NCBI GenBank assembly: GCA_046726315.1 | Contig: JBKPAG010000008.1 | Span: 62,001 to 126,000 of the forward strand | From: JACVRX01 sp046726315 | GTDB lineage: Bacteria > Actinomycetota > Actinomycetes > Jiangellales > Jiangellaceae | Length of the DNA stretch: 64,000 nt | Direction of reading: 5' to 3' | In this document: positions 50,041 through 58,430 of the stretch, piece by piece | How positions within the stretch are numbered: the stretch's first letter is position 1 | Layout of the letters: each line of letters starts with the position of its first letter | Position numbers and translations under genes: made by a program | Notes under the pieces: generated by a model | What the model was told of the DNA's origin: nothing | What the model saw: only the letters and a program-made list of their open reading frames with translations | The model's database searches: none

Positions 50041-51648
50041 TTACCCGCTCCCGGGCGGTGCCGGGACGTCGGGGAAGGCCTGCTGTTCGGATCGAAATCG
50101 CCGTCTGGTTCCTCGAACGCTGGCCTGCACCGCGGGCGTCACTGGTTGCTGGCTGTTACCGAAGTGATCTTCGCCTCGGTTGACTGCGGCAGTTGCTTTG
50201 CCGGTATCGCGACCGCCCGGATCTCTACGGGCCTTGCGGAATCCGGGGTGTCGGGGGTCGTCGGGTGGGACGAGGGGTCGTTTGCCGGTGCCGGCGACCA
50301 GGGCGTGGCCGAGCCGGGTTTTCAGCTCGTGGTGGAACTCGCACAGCGGGTCCAGTTCGTCCAGCCGGGTGTGCCGCGTGGTCGCCCACGGCTGGCGGTG
50401 GTCCCACTCGATCCGGGCCCGGTGGCAGCCCTGAACCGAGCAGGTCGGATTCAGCCACAGCAGCGCCGCCCGTTGCGCCGCGGTGGGGCCGCGACCCAGA
50501 TGGGTGACGTTGAGCACGTCCACACCGCGGGTGATGACCAGTTTGATGATGGCTTCGCCGAGCAGCCGCCGGGCCACCGATACCGGCACCGGGCCCACCC
50601 CGCCGATCTCGCACAGTTCGTCCCCGGCCACCCGGCCCCGGCGCAACGCCTGGACATCCACCCGCAGCAACGCCAGATACCGCGGATTGGTCCACCGCCG
50701 CGGACGCACCGCACCCGGCCCCGACTCCGGCCGACCGACGGCTAAGATCCCCGGCTGGCCGACTCCGTTCAGTGTCTGGGGCGAATCGGCGCCATCAACG
50801 ACGTCGTCATCGTCCCGGTCGACTGCGGCCACTCCGGCGTCGTCCGAGCTCGCGGTGTCGACCCCACAATCGTCGTCGTCAGCGGCGCTGCCGGACCGCA
50901 TTGCATCGACCGGGACGGCCGCGCGGCCTGCGGCGCTGCAGCAACCTGCGGCGCGGTCGGCCATCGCCATCAGGGCGTCGAGGGCATATGCCTCATGGGA
51001 TTCGCGCCGACCATCAGAACGCGCAGCAGCGAAGATCTGCTCGATGATCGGATCGATCACGGTGTTGAATGCGGCGCCTTGTTGTGGGGTGCCGTGGGCA
51101 AACAGATTCCACGCGCCCTCGGCGTCGGTCCACCGCCGCAATCGACGCTCGTCGTGAATGCGCCGGTTGGTGGCATCTGGATCCGGGTCGGCGGCCGCCT
51201 TCACTCGGGCGCACTCGTCGCGCAGCTCTTTGATGGAAATCTGTGTGGCGAGTTCCAGCAGCCGGCCTTCCGCAGCCGCGCTCGCGGCGGCCGCGGCTGA
51301 GATCAGCGCGGCCTGCGCCGCTGACAACTCACCGCGGCGCAATGCGCCTTCGACACCCGGCAGCTCTGCGCGCCGACTCGACGTTTCCAACGCCTCCCGC
51401 GCGGCACCCGTCGACGTGCCGCCGCGGCGGGCCAAGTCGTCAGCAGCGGACTTCGTCCCTGCGCTGCCCGCGCGATGCGTAGCCGCCACCCGGCGGGCGA
51501 GCAAGGTCTTGCCGGCGGCGCCCAGCCGTTCGATCCGGTCGAATTCGGCCCACAGCTCACGGGCCATCCGGCCACCCACTGCGTCCGGATCCACCGCGGT
51601 GACCAGCTCGCTGAGCTGACCGCGGATCCGGACCAGGCGTTCGAACAT
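50041..51648 (-). CDS. DUF222-HNH endonuclease-domain protein
   Basis: The protein has 535 residues from ATG 51648. The N-terminal 200 residues are the helical DUF222 region (LAAGKTLLARRVAATHRAG-like, REALETSSRRAELPGVEGAL, RRWTDAEGAWNLFAHGTPQQ). A variable acidic insert with runs of Asp follows at about 270-310. The C-terminal HNH domain reads CSVQGCHRARIEWDHRQPW then LDELDPLCEFHHELKT, with zinc cysteines and HNH histidines in place. These genes are abundant and often multi-copy in actinobacteria (REP13E12 type) and are linked to mobile elements, but no integrase is near. Function unproven. Confidence 0.9.
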   Translation of the reverse strand: MFERLVRIRGQLSELVTAVDPDAVGGRMARELWAEFDRIERLGAAGKTLLARRVAATHRAGSAGTKSAADDLARRGGTSTGAAREALETSSRRAELPGVEGALRRGELSAAQAALISAAAAASAAAEGRLLELATQISIKELRDECARVKAAADPDPDATNRRIHDERRLRRWTDAEGAWNLFAHGTPQQGAAFNTVIDPIIEQIFAAARSDGRRESHEAYALDALMAMADRAAGCCSAAGRAAVPVDAMRSGSAADDDDCGVDTASSDDAGVAAVDRDDDDVVDGADSPQTLNGVGQPGILAVGRPESGPGAVRPRRWTNPRYLALLRVDVQALRRGRVAGDELCEIGGVGPVPVSVARRLLGEAIIKLVITRGVDVLNVTHLGRGPTAAQRAALLWLNPTCSVQGCHRARIEWDHRQPWATTRHTRLDELDPLCEFHHELKTRLGHALVAGTGKRPLVPPDDPRHPGFRKARRDPGGRDTGKATAAVNRGEDHFGNSQQPVTPAVQASVRGTRRRFRSEQQAFPDVPAPPGSG

Positions 51649-51841
51649 GTGTCCGACTCTATTGGAACCGGCTGACACGCCGTCAACGGCGTCGAACGAA
51701 CATGTGGACAACCGAGGTGGGCGAACCACGGGAGTGGATAAGCCATGTCGCGGCGACAGGGAACCGTGCGTCGATCAGTCGCGACCATTCAGCAGCGCGA
51801 AGACAGAGCCGTCGGTTGGACAGGGACGCCTTGCCCGTCGC

Positions 51842-52786
51842 TCAGGTCTGCTCGTTCTCGCCAGCTAACTGCCGGGCGAGGTCGAGACGTCGCCGGGCGT
51901 CCGCGACGGCGACAACTGCGTCGCGCTGTAGCGATTGCGCCTCGGCGAGGTTCGCCTGAGCGCTGACCTTGTCCCGGCGTGCCCCGATCCGCTGGCTGTC
52001 CAGCCAGTTCAACCTGTCGTCGGCCGCCTCCAGGCCAGCCGCTGCATCGGCCAGTTCGAACTCGCGTTGCCAGTGCACAGACTCGGCGGCAGCGAGTTCC
52101 TCCTCTGCCCGCCGCACCTGCCGCAGTGCCTCAGCCTCGTCAGCTGGTGAGCGGTCGCCCACGTGCTGGCGGCCGGTCCCATCCACGTGCCCGCCAACCA
52201 TGCGGTCGGTGGCCAACGCCCGCGCGCGCCGGGCCGCCAGTTCGTCTTCAACTGGCGAAACGTCTTCTCCTACCTCGTCCGGCCACTCGAAATCGACCTG
52301 GGGCCACGGTCCGAAGCCGGCGTGCGAAAGCGGCCGCTGGAGTCGTCCGTTCCGAACGGTCAAACCTCCGGCAAGATCGACCAGAGCAGCCTGCAACGTT
52401 GCCTCGACCTCGGACAACATCTCGGTGGTCAGCCGCAGCCCAGCCTCGGCGGCTCGGTGCCGAGCCCGCTCGAGCAGCTCGTCGAGCACCTGTCTGCGCT
52501 GCTCGGACAGGTGCTTCAACTGTGCACCGTCCAGGCCAGTTTGGGCCCGGCGAAGCTCGCGACCTACCGCTGACAGCCGTTTCATGGCTGCTGAATCACG
52601 ATGCGCCAACAGGTTGACCAGCCAGGCGCTGCGAGTGGGCCGGCGCAGGTGCTGGAGGGTTTCGGCGAACTCGCGGTGTCCAGCCGCGCGGGCCTGACGG
52701 GCCAACTCGTTCCGGGCGGCGACGAAGTCGGCCGGCGGCAGGAGATACAGCTCGCCGACGATCTCTTCCAACTCAGGCACGGTCAT
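51842..52786 (-). CDS. Coiled-coil cytoplasmic protein, unknown function
   Basis: The protein has 314 residues from ATG 52786. The start MTVPELEEIVGELYLLPPAD, then FVAARNELARQARAAGHREF and RRPTRSAWLVNLLAHRD, looks like a conserved N-terminal helical module seen in actinobacterial hypothetical proteins. The second half contains heptad-rich coiled coil (ALRQVRRAEEELAAAESVHW, then LADAAAGLEAADDRLNWLD). No catalytic motif. It may be co-transcribed with the Cys-rich protein and Ku genes upstream on the same strand (58 and 38 bp gaps). Confidence 0.75.
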   Translation of the reverse strand: MTVPELEEIVGELYLLPPADFVAARNELARQARAAGHREFAETLQHLRRPTRSAWLVNLLAHRDSAAMKRLSAVGRELRRAQTGLDGAQLKHLSEQRRQVLDELLERARHRAAEAGLRLTTEMLSEVEATLQAALVDLAGGLTVRNGRLQRPLSHAGFGPWPQVDFEWPDEVGEDVSPVEDELAARRARALATDRMVGGHVDGTGRQHVGDRSPADEAEALRQVRRAEEELAAAESVHWQREFELADAAAGLEAADDRLNWLDSQRIGARRDKVSAQANLAEAQSLQRDAVVAVADARRRLDLARQLAGENEQT

Positions 52787-52844
52787 CTGCACAATCTTCC
52801 CGGGCCAATCCAACGTGACCATGGCGGACCGTGCAACCGAGCGG

Positions 52845-53087
52845 TCAGGACGCCTGCGCGAAATCCTCGCTGCCCGACTCGTCGCAGCAGCCACCCAGCA
52901 CGGCTACACAGTCGATGATCAATGCGTGTCGCAGGGGATCTGTGACGGCGCAGGCGGCATCCGTGCAGTCCACCGTGCCGTCACCGTGCGCCACGAGTGT
53001 TCCATGGCAATGGTCGACGTCCCCGGCGCAGTCCGCGCACCCGTTCATGCCTCGTTGGTACCAGCTGACACCGTCAAGCTCCGGCAT
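52845..53087 (-). CDS. Small Cys/His-rich protein, probable metal binder
   Basis: The protein has 80 residues from ATG 53087 (GTG 53105 is possible). A block NGCADCAGDVDHCHGTLVAH is followed by DGTVDCTDAACAV and RHALIIDC; the regular C-x2-C, C-x-H and C-x4-C spacing fits one or two structural zinc sites. This compact CxxC...DHCHGTLV pattern recurs in short actinobacterial proteins of unknown function. It sits between Ku and the coiled-coil gene, on the same strand. Confidence 0.65.
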   Translation of the reverse strand: MPELDGVSWYQRGMNGCADCAGDVDHCHGTLVAHGDGTVDCTDAACAVTDPLRHALIIDCVAVLGGCCDESGSEDFAQAS

Positions 53088-53125
53088 TACGACGGCGTGT
53101 TGCACACAACCGCGCGAAGCGGCGG

Positions 53126-54025
53126 TTACCCCCGCTTCTTCGGCGGCCCGGATCCGCGTCCCGCAGGCACCGGTTTCTTGGGTTTCTTGGTGGAGGTGCT
53201 ACTGCCGCTCGGCTCGGTCCGCCGGCGTCCGCCTCCCCCCGGCGTCGACTTGCGCTGCTTGGCGGCTTCGACGCTGGCTCGCAGGGCCGTCAGCAGATCG
53301 AGAGGTCCGGCCCCCGCCCCCGACTCCTGTATCAACGGCCGCCCGCTGGCCTTGGCGTCGATGAGGGCCGTGAGCGCCTCCCGGTGCACATCGCGGTACC
53401 TGCCCGGATCCAGCTCCTCATCAGACAACGAGTCGATCAGAGCCTCGGCCATCGCCAGTTCTCGCTTGGGAGCCGACCATTCGCCGTCGTCAGCTTGAAA
53501 CGGGAACCTGGGAGCCCGGACCTCGTCGGGCCAGAGCATGGTCGCCAGCACGAGCACGTCGCCATGCACCCGTAACACCGCGATGAGCTCGCGATCGCGC
53601 AGCGTCACCTTGGCGACGGCGACCCGCCCCGACTTCACCAGCGCCTCCCGCAGCAGCAGATAGGCCTTGGCTGCCTGCGGTTCCGGTTCCACGTAGTAGC
53701 TGCGGTCGAGATAGATCGGGTCGACAGCGTCCTCCGGCACGAACGACACCACGTCGATCGAGCGCGAGTTCGCCTGCGGCAGCATCGCAAGATCGACATC
53801 GCTGAGAACGACCGTTTCGCCTGCCGCCGTCTCGTAGCCCCTGCCGATCTCGTCGTATGGGACCTCGGCGCCGTCGACCGAGCACACCCGCTTGTATTGC
53901 ACGCGGCCGCCGTCGCTGAGGTGGATCTGGTGCGAGGGAACGTTCCTGTTCTCGGTCGCGACGTACAGCCGGACCGGGATCGTGACCAAGCCGAAGGAAA
54001 TAGTGCCCTTCCATACCATCCGCAT
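53126..54025 (-). CDS. ku: Ku protein, non-homologous end joining
   Basis: The protein has 299 residues from ATG 54025 (MRMVWKGTISFGLVTIPVRL). The bacterial Ku core is complete: VATENRNVPSHQIHLSDGGR, RVQYKRVCSVDGAEVPYDE, YETAAGETVVLSDVDLAML, VDPIYLDRSYYVEPEP and the helical ELAMAEALIDSLSDEELDPG. A lysine-rich tail (KQRKSTPGGGG, KKPKKP) fits the DNA-threading, ligase-recruiting C-terminus. Ku binds double-strand break ends as a ring homodimer with ligase LigD. No ligD is within this window, so the partner must be elsewhere. Confidence 0.96.
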   Translation of the reverse strand: MRMVWKGTISFGLVTIPVRLYVATENRNVPSHQIHLSDGGRVQYKRVCSVDGAEVPYDEIGRGYETAAGETVVLSDVDLAMLPQANSRSIDVVSFVPEDAVDPIYLDRSYYVEPEPQAAKAYLLLREALVKSGRVAVAKVTLRDRELIAVLRVHGDVLVLATMLWPDEVRAPRFPFQADDGEWSAPKRELAMAEALIDSLSDEELDPGRYRDVHREALTALIDAKASGRPLIQESGAGAGPLDLLTALRASVEAAKQRKSTPGGGGRRRTEPSGSSTSTKKPKKPVPAGRGSGPPKKRG

Positions 54026-54195
54026 CGCAGCATCCCTCCGACCATGTCCGTGACGCGTTGACACCGGCCGTCACACCCGTTACCTGCATTGTCACCGCGG
54101 TCTGTGGGTCTATGCCACCCCTGAGCTCTGCTGATGCGGCAGCGCAGTCCGCGGCCGTCAGCGGTTGGCCGGCCGACCGGGTGGGCGTTGATCCA

Positions 54196-54501
54196 TCACA
54201 GGCCGAAGGAGTCGCGGTCGTTCGCCGGTACTAGGTCGACGTACTCGCGATGCCTCGTGATGTATCCGCGGACGAATGGGCAGAATGGCAGCACCGATTC
54301 ACCCCGGCTGCGCACCTCGTCCAGAGCGCCGTGCACCAACGTCGATCCGAGGCCCGTGCCCTCGAACCGCACGTCGATCTCGGTGTGGATGAACGCCAGC
54401 GCGCCCTTGTACAGGTGATATTGGGTGTAGCCGGCCAGCTCGCCGTCGGCCCAGACTTCGTACCGCTGCTCTTCGGCATTGTGGACGACCTGGGTCTGCA
54501 T
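54196..54501 (-). CDS. YjdJ-type GNAT-fold N-acetyltransferase
   Basis: The protein has 101 residues from ATG 54501. VVHNAEEQRYEVWADGELAG, then FIHTEIDVRFEGTGLGSTLV (acetyl-CoA loop) and FCPFVRGYITRHREYVDLVP match the small YjdJ/NATD1 acetyltransferases. Divergent from the YjdI-CDGSH gene with 105 bp between them; yjdI and yjdJ are neighbours in E. coli also, so the link is old. The target is not known. Confidence 0.88.
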   Translation of the reverse strand: MQTQVVHNAEEQRYEVWADGELAGYTQYHLYKGALAFIHTEIDVRFEGTGLGSTLVHGALDEVRSRGESVLPFCPFVRGYITRHREYVDLVPANDRDSFGL

Positions 54502-54606
54502 CTCTGACCTCCGTGCGGTGGGCGTGGTTGTCCATCCTGCCCCCTGCCATGGGCCCGTTCGAGGGTGCGCTGGTCTCTGCCCAACGGCAGTGGAAGGCTG
54601 ATCTGT

Positions 54607-55140
54607 ATGGCGGACCGAGGCGCGACCACGCCCGGCGCACCGGAGCGAGGACTCCCTCTATCGATGAGAACCGCTGACGGCGAATGCGAGACACCCACCG
54701 AAGCCGGGATTCCACGCACCACTGGCCCGACCCGCGAGTACCCCGCTGACGGCATCACCGTGATCTGGAATGCGACCCGGTGCATCCATTCGGCTCGCTG
54801 CATCCGCGGGCTGCCCCAGGTGTTCGACACCGAGCGCCGTCCGTGGATCGATCCAGCCGCCGCCCCGCCGGCTGAGGTGGCCGCAGTGATCAGGCGTTGC
54901 CCGACGGGTGCGCTCTCCTACCGGCCAGGACCAGAACTGGTCGACGAACAGCCGGATGAGCCGACCACCGTGCAGGTTCGACGCGACGGACCGCTGTTCG
55001 TGCGAGGCCGGATCGAGGTGCTCGACGCCGCGGGAGACGTGGTCGCAGTGGAACTGCGCCTCGCGCTGTGCCGATGCGGCGAGAGCCAGAACAAGCCGTT
55101 TTGCGACAACAGCCATTTACGTATCAAGTTCCGCGGCTGA
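54607..55140 (+). CDS. YjdI-type (4Fe-4S) domain fused to a CDGSH iron-sulfur domain
   Basis: The protein has 177 residues from ATG 54607. Residues 45-110 are the YjdI mono-cluster fold (VIWNATRCIHSARCIRGLPQ and VIRRCPTGALSY, carrying four cysteines). Residues 115-177 give ALCRCGESQNKPFCDNSH, the CDGSH 2Fe-2S motif with C-x-C-x2-S-x3-P-x-C-D-x3-H. A leading 40-residue polar segment is of low complexity. Such proteins handle iron-sulfur clusters or nitric oxide stress. The partner yjdJ-type acetyltransferase is divergently placed. Confidence 0.9.
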   Translation: MADRGATTPGAPERGLPLSMRTADGECETPTEAGIPRTTGPTREYPADGITVIWNATRCIHSARCIRGLPQVFDTERRPWIDPAAAPPAEVAAVIRRCPTGALSYRPGPELVDEQPDEPTTVQVRRDGPLFVRGRIEVLDAAGDVVAVELRLALCRCGESQNKPFCDNSHLRIKFRG

Positions 55141-55181
55141 GGTGGTGTGCCTGCTCGTCCGCCTGCTGGTCAATGCAGAAG

Positions 55182-56405
55182 CTAGTTCGCAATGACGTAA
55201 AAGACCTGCCATTTGTCCGGACAGGTACCGCCGCCATCAAGTTCGTAACAGGGCCACAATTCCCAGGTGCCAGCACTATTGATAGGGATTCGACCTTCCG
55301 CGCTGACAGTTTCTCCAGGCGCCAGGGCACTCCCCTCATTCATGTCCTCGGTATCTACATTATCGCCAGCCGGATTCCGCACTCCGACAAACGTGAACGC
55401 CAGTTGGGTAGGTTGATCTCCAACGTTGGTCAACGAATAACTCACCGTTACCGTGTCCCCTACCTGCGGGGGATCAGGATCGCGTCGACTCACGGCCGCA
55501 AGCTCCGTCAACTCAATCCCATCGGGGCTTGTGACAGGCGTCGAGGGGACCTCGATGCCGCCGATTGCCTGTGTCCCATCTTGTCGAACGGCGGCGTTCT
55601 CGGTCGGTGCAGTCGTCGTTTGCGAAGAGGCCAGGATGACGGCGATCAGCACGATCAGGACGATTCCGGCGCCGACGCTTGCCAGGATCCACGCCCGTGT
55701 AGAGAGCCGTCTGCGCACCTGCTCCGGCGCTCCGCCCTGGCCCGACGCCAACCGCGTCTCGCTCGGCTCGGCGGAACGTCCCGGCGGGACACTGGACGCG
55801 CCGCTCTGTTCCGCCACGTCCCTCGGTCCTGACGCATCGTGAAGCTTGGTGGCGATCACGTCTGGCCCGTTCCCCGCCCGGGCGTCCGGCACCGCCACGT
55901 CATCGTGTGCGGTCCGCACCTCGGCAAGAGTCCAGTCCAACACTTTGAGTAGCCGGCTGGTGTCGAACTCGAAGCGGCTGGGGCTGAGTTCCAGGGCCTG
56001 CCGACGCACCAGCCCAGCCAGGCTGGCCGGCAGCTCCTCGGCCTGAGGCATTCTCGCCCCGTCAACCAGGATCGGGATGACGCGGACCTTACGGGTCAAG
56101 GCGGCCTCGATCTCCAGCCGCACGAAGTCATCGGGATCATCAATGCGACGCCGCTGATCCTTGTCACTGATCGTGAGCCACTGATCACCGATCAACGCCA
56201 GCAGCACATCGCAAGACCCGACTGCTCTGGTGATGACCTCGACGAAGTCGTCGCCCAGCTGGATCGAGTCGACGTCCTTGAAAACCTGGCCGCCGCCGAA
56301 GTTGTCAGCCAACCGGTCGTACAACCAGCCCGCCGGGTAGGCCGTCTCCTCCCGCCGGTAGCTGATGAAAATGCGACCCGACGCAGCCGGGATCGATCCA
56401 GCCAT
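55182..56405 (-). CDS. TIR-transmembrane receptor-like protein
   Basis: The protein has 407 residues from ATG 56405. Residues 8-165 are a TIR domain (RIFISYRREETAYPAGWLYD, VFKDVDSIQLGDDFVEVI, LLALIGDQWL, DDFVRLEIEAAL), with Glu98 at the NADase position. A linker of about 60 disordered residues leads to a transmembrane helix (WILASVGAGIVLIVLIAVIL) at 232-254. The outer part has an Ig-like/CARDB domain (VGDTVTVSYSLTNVGDQPTQ) ending in a Cys pair region. The design parallels the TIR-PASTA protein at 43-45 kb, with the outer domain changed. NAD hydrolysis on an envelope signal is inference. Confidence 0.88.
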   Translation of the reverse strand: MAGSIPAASGRIFISYRREETAYPAGWLYDRLADNFGGGQVFKDVDSIQLGDDFVEVITRAVGSCDVLLALIGDQWLTISDKDQRRRIDDPDDFVRLEIEAALTRKVRVIPILVDGARMPQAEELPASLAGLVRRQALELSPSRFEFDTSRLLKVLDWTLAEVRTAHDDVAVPDARAGNGPDVIATKLHDASGPRDVAEQSGASSVPPGRSAEPSETRLASGQGGAPEQVRRRLSTRAWILASVGAGIVLIVLIAVILASSQTTTAPTENAAVRQDGTQAIGGIEVPSTPVTSPDGIELTELAAVSRRDPDPPQVGDTVTVSYSLTNVGDQPTQLAFTFVGVRNPAGDNVDTEDMNEGSALAPGETVSAEGRIPINSAGTWELWPCYELDGGGTCPDKWQVFYVIAN

Positions 56406-56541
56406 TGGCCCTCCCTCCAGCCAAGATCTGGAGCGCCGGTCACTTGCCGCTCCATCGCAACAGAGGCCGGACCGTGGCTGCCTGATACTCCTGTTCGCTT
56501 ATTGACAAATCGGATCCGTGAGGGCTGATCGTCCGGGATAG

Positions 56542-56569
56542 TGAGTAGTAACTTGCAAGTTACTACTCA
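56542..56569. promoter_or_regulatory. Perfect 28-bp palindrome upstream of the HtrA-like gene
   Basis: TGAGTAGTAACTTG (56542-56555) is followed at once by its exact complement CAAGTTACTACTCA (56556-56569), 28 bp with no mismatch or spacer. It is AT-rich compared with its surroundings and ends 13 bp before the ATG of the trypsin-PDZ gene, with AGGAGG between. A dimeric repressor such as MarR, TetR or PadR type is the natural ligand; the MarR gene at 59.1-59.5 kb is one candidate. Confidence 0.7.
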
Positions 56570-56582
56570 GAGGAGGAGCGCC

Positions 56583-57503
56583 ATGGGAGTTCTCGACGGG
56601 ATCCAGGAGGAGATCCAGCGCGTGGCCAAGGAGGCCGGCGACGCGGTCGTCGGCATCGGGCAGCGCTGGGGCGTCGGATCCGGCGTGGTGATCGGCAACG
56701 GGCAGGTGCTGACCAATGCGCACAACGTGCGCGGCGAGCAGGTCAGCGTCACGTTCGCCGCCGGCCACACGGCAATCGGTCGGATCCGGGGGCTCGACCT
56801 CGACGGGGACCTTGCCGTTGTCGAGGTCGACACCGGAGACTCGCCTGCCATGAAGTGGGCCACCGACGGTTCCCCGGGGCTCGGAACCCCGGTCTTCGCG
56901 CTCGCCAACCCGGGCGGACGGGGGCTGCGGGTCACGCTGGGCTTCGTGACCGGCCTCGAACGCAGCTTCCGCGGCCCACGTGGCCGCCGCATAACGGGAA
57001 GCATCGAACACGATGCGCCGCTGCTGCCCGGCTCGTCCGGAGGACCGATAGTCAGCGCCGAGGGAAGGCTGCTCGGGGTGAACACGAGCCGTCTCGGCGA
57101 GGGCTTCTACCTCGCGATCCCGGCAGATGAAGGCCTGCGGACACGCGTGGACGCGCTCGCCCGCGGCGAGTCGGCAGCGCGGGTTCGCCTCGGGATCGGG
57201 GTCGCTCCGGCGCACGTCGCCAGGCGGTTGCGGCGCGCCGTCGGTCTTCCGGAAGCCGACGGATTGCTCGTTCGTCACGTGGAGGACGACAGCCCAGCGT
57301 CGCGGGCCGGGATCGTGCAGGGCGACCTGGTCGTGCAGGCGGCCGGCCGGCCGGTTCGCGGTACGGACGATTTGTTCGACGCACTCGAGACGGCGACCGA
57401 TGGTGAGATCGCGCTCGCGATTCTGCGCGGCGCCGAAGAACGGACGGTCCAGGTACGGCTCGGCGAAGCTTCCGGAAGTGGCGGGGACGGCGGCAATGGC
57501 TGA
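56583..57503 (+). CDS. HtrA-like trypsin-PDZ serine protease without signal peptide
   Basis: The protein has 306 residues from ATG 56583, after AGGAGG. The trypsin triad is His in LTNAHNVRGE, Asp in LDLDGDLAVVEV and Ser in LPGSSGGPIVS. A PDZ domain covers residues 205-295 (RLGIGVAPAHVARRLRRAVG then DSPASRAGIVQGDLVVQAAG). There is no signal peptide or transmembrane helix, unusual for HtrA. It follows the perfect palindrome and overlaps the NmrA-like gene by eight bases. Probably a repressor-controlled cytoplasmic quality or stress protease. Confidence 0.93.
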   Translation: MGVLDGIQEEIQRVAKEAGDAVVGIGQRWGVGSGVVIGNGQVLTNAHNVRGEQVSVTFAAGHTAIGRIRGLDLDGDLAVVEVDTGDSPAMKWATDGSPGLGTPVFALANPGGRGLRVTLGFVTGLERSFRGPRGRRITGSIEHDAPLLPGSSGGPIVSAEGRLLGVNTSRLGEGFYLAIPADEGLRTRVDALARGESAARVRLGIGVAPAHVARRLRRAVGLPEADGLLVRHVEDDSPASRAGIVQGDLVVQAAGRPVRGTDDLFDALETATDGEIALAILRGAEERTVQVRLGEASGSGGDGGNG

Positions 57504-58419
57504 CACCCCATCCGGGCCGAGAGTCTTGGTCGTCGGCGGCACAGGGACGCTCGGTGGACGTGTGGTCCGCGAGCTCGTGAGCCGAGGCACCTCCGTGCGT
57601 GCGCTCGTCCGCGAGGGAAGTGACGCGTCGCGGCTGGCCGCACAAAGCGTCGAGGTCGTGCGCGGCGATCTGGTCGACCCCGCCACGCTCGAGCCAGCGC
57701 TCGATGGTGTGGACGCACTCGTGACGACGGCGGCCGGCTATGTCCGGCGGCGTAAAGGCGACTCCTTGGCCGCCGTCGACGACCGCGGCAACCGGAACCT
57801 GGTCGACGCGGCGCGCAACGCCGGCCTGGGCCGTTTCGTGTTTACCAGCATCCTGACGTGTGACCAGGCGCCGGGCGTGCCGCATTTCTGGCAGAAGAAG
57901 CTGATCGAGGACTACCTCGAGGCCAGCGGGGTGCCGTTCGTAGCGTTGCGGCCGGGCGCCTTTGTCGGCGCCTGGGATTTCTGGGCGCGGGGCCTGCGGA
58001 AGGGGCGCCTCATGGCGATGGGCTCGCCGTCCGTCGGCTGGACGTACGTGCACGTCGACGACGTCGCCCGCTACCTCGCCCGGGCCGTCGACGAGCCGCG
58101 AGCAGCGGGCAGGCGGATCGACATCGGGACGGACCGGCCGGTGTCGGCGCGGGAGATCGCCGACGTGTTCGCCGACATCCTCGGCCGCGACATCGCTGTG
58201 CGTAGCCTGCCGTGGCCGCTGCTCAGTCTGCTGCTGCGGCCCGTTGGGCTGCTCAGCGAACGGGCGCGGGACGGCCGGGCAATGATCGATTATTTCCACA
58301 CTGGTGAGTACGTCGCCAACACATCAGCGCAAGCGGACGTGTTCGGCGACGTACCAACCATCGAAGACACGCTGCGCCGCTACGTCGCCGAAGCTGGCCT
58401 CATGGCGCCGGCTCGGTGA
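57496..58419 (+). CDS. NmrA-like NAD(P)-binding SDR protein
   Basis: The protein has 307 residues from ATG 57496, in the eight-base overlap with the protease gene. Rossmann start VLVVGGTGTLGGRVVREL, then VVRGDLVDPATLEPALDGVD, FVFTSILTCDQ, FWQKKLIEDYLEASGVPFVA and LRPGAFVG are typical of atypical short-chain dehydrogenases of the NmrA/NDUFA9 kind. The active tyrosine is replaced (HFWQKK), so it may be a redox sensor rather than an enzyme, or act on quinone-type substrates. Co-expressed with the HtrA-like gene. Confidence 0.88.
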   Translation: MADTPSGPRVLVVGGTGTLGGRVVRELVSRGTSVRALVREGSDASRLAAQSVEVVRGDLVDPATLEPALDGVDALVTTAAGYVRRRKGDSLAAVDDRGNRNLVDAARNAGLGRFVFTSILTCDQAPGVPHFWQKKLIEDYLEASGVPFVALRPGAFVGAWDFWARGLRKGRLMAMGSPSVGWTYVHVDDVARYLARAVDEPRAAGRRIDIGTDRPVSAREIADVFADILGRDIAVRSLPWPLLSLLLRPVGLLSERARDGRAMIDYFHTGEYVANTSAQADVFGDVPTIEDTLRRYVAEAGLMAPAR

Positions 58420-58430
58420 CGACTGTCTGG

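Noticed and set aside
55068..55832. Plus-strand frame opposite the second TIR gene
   Set aside because: Shadow frame; low complexity and basic, while the minus strand has intact TIR, transmembrane and Ig-like parts.
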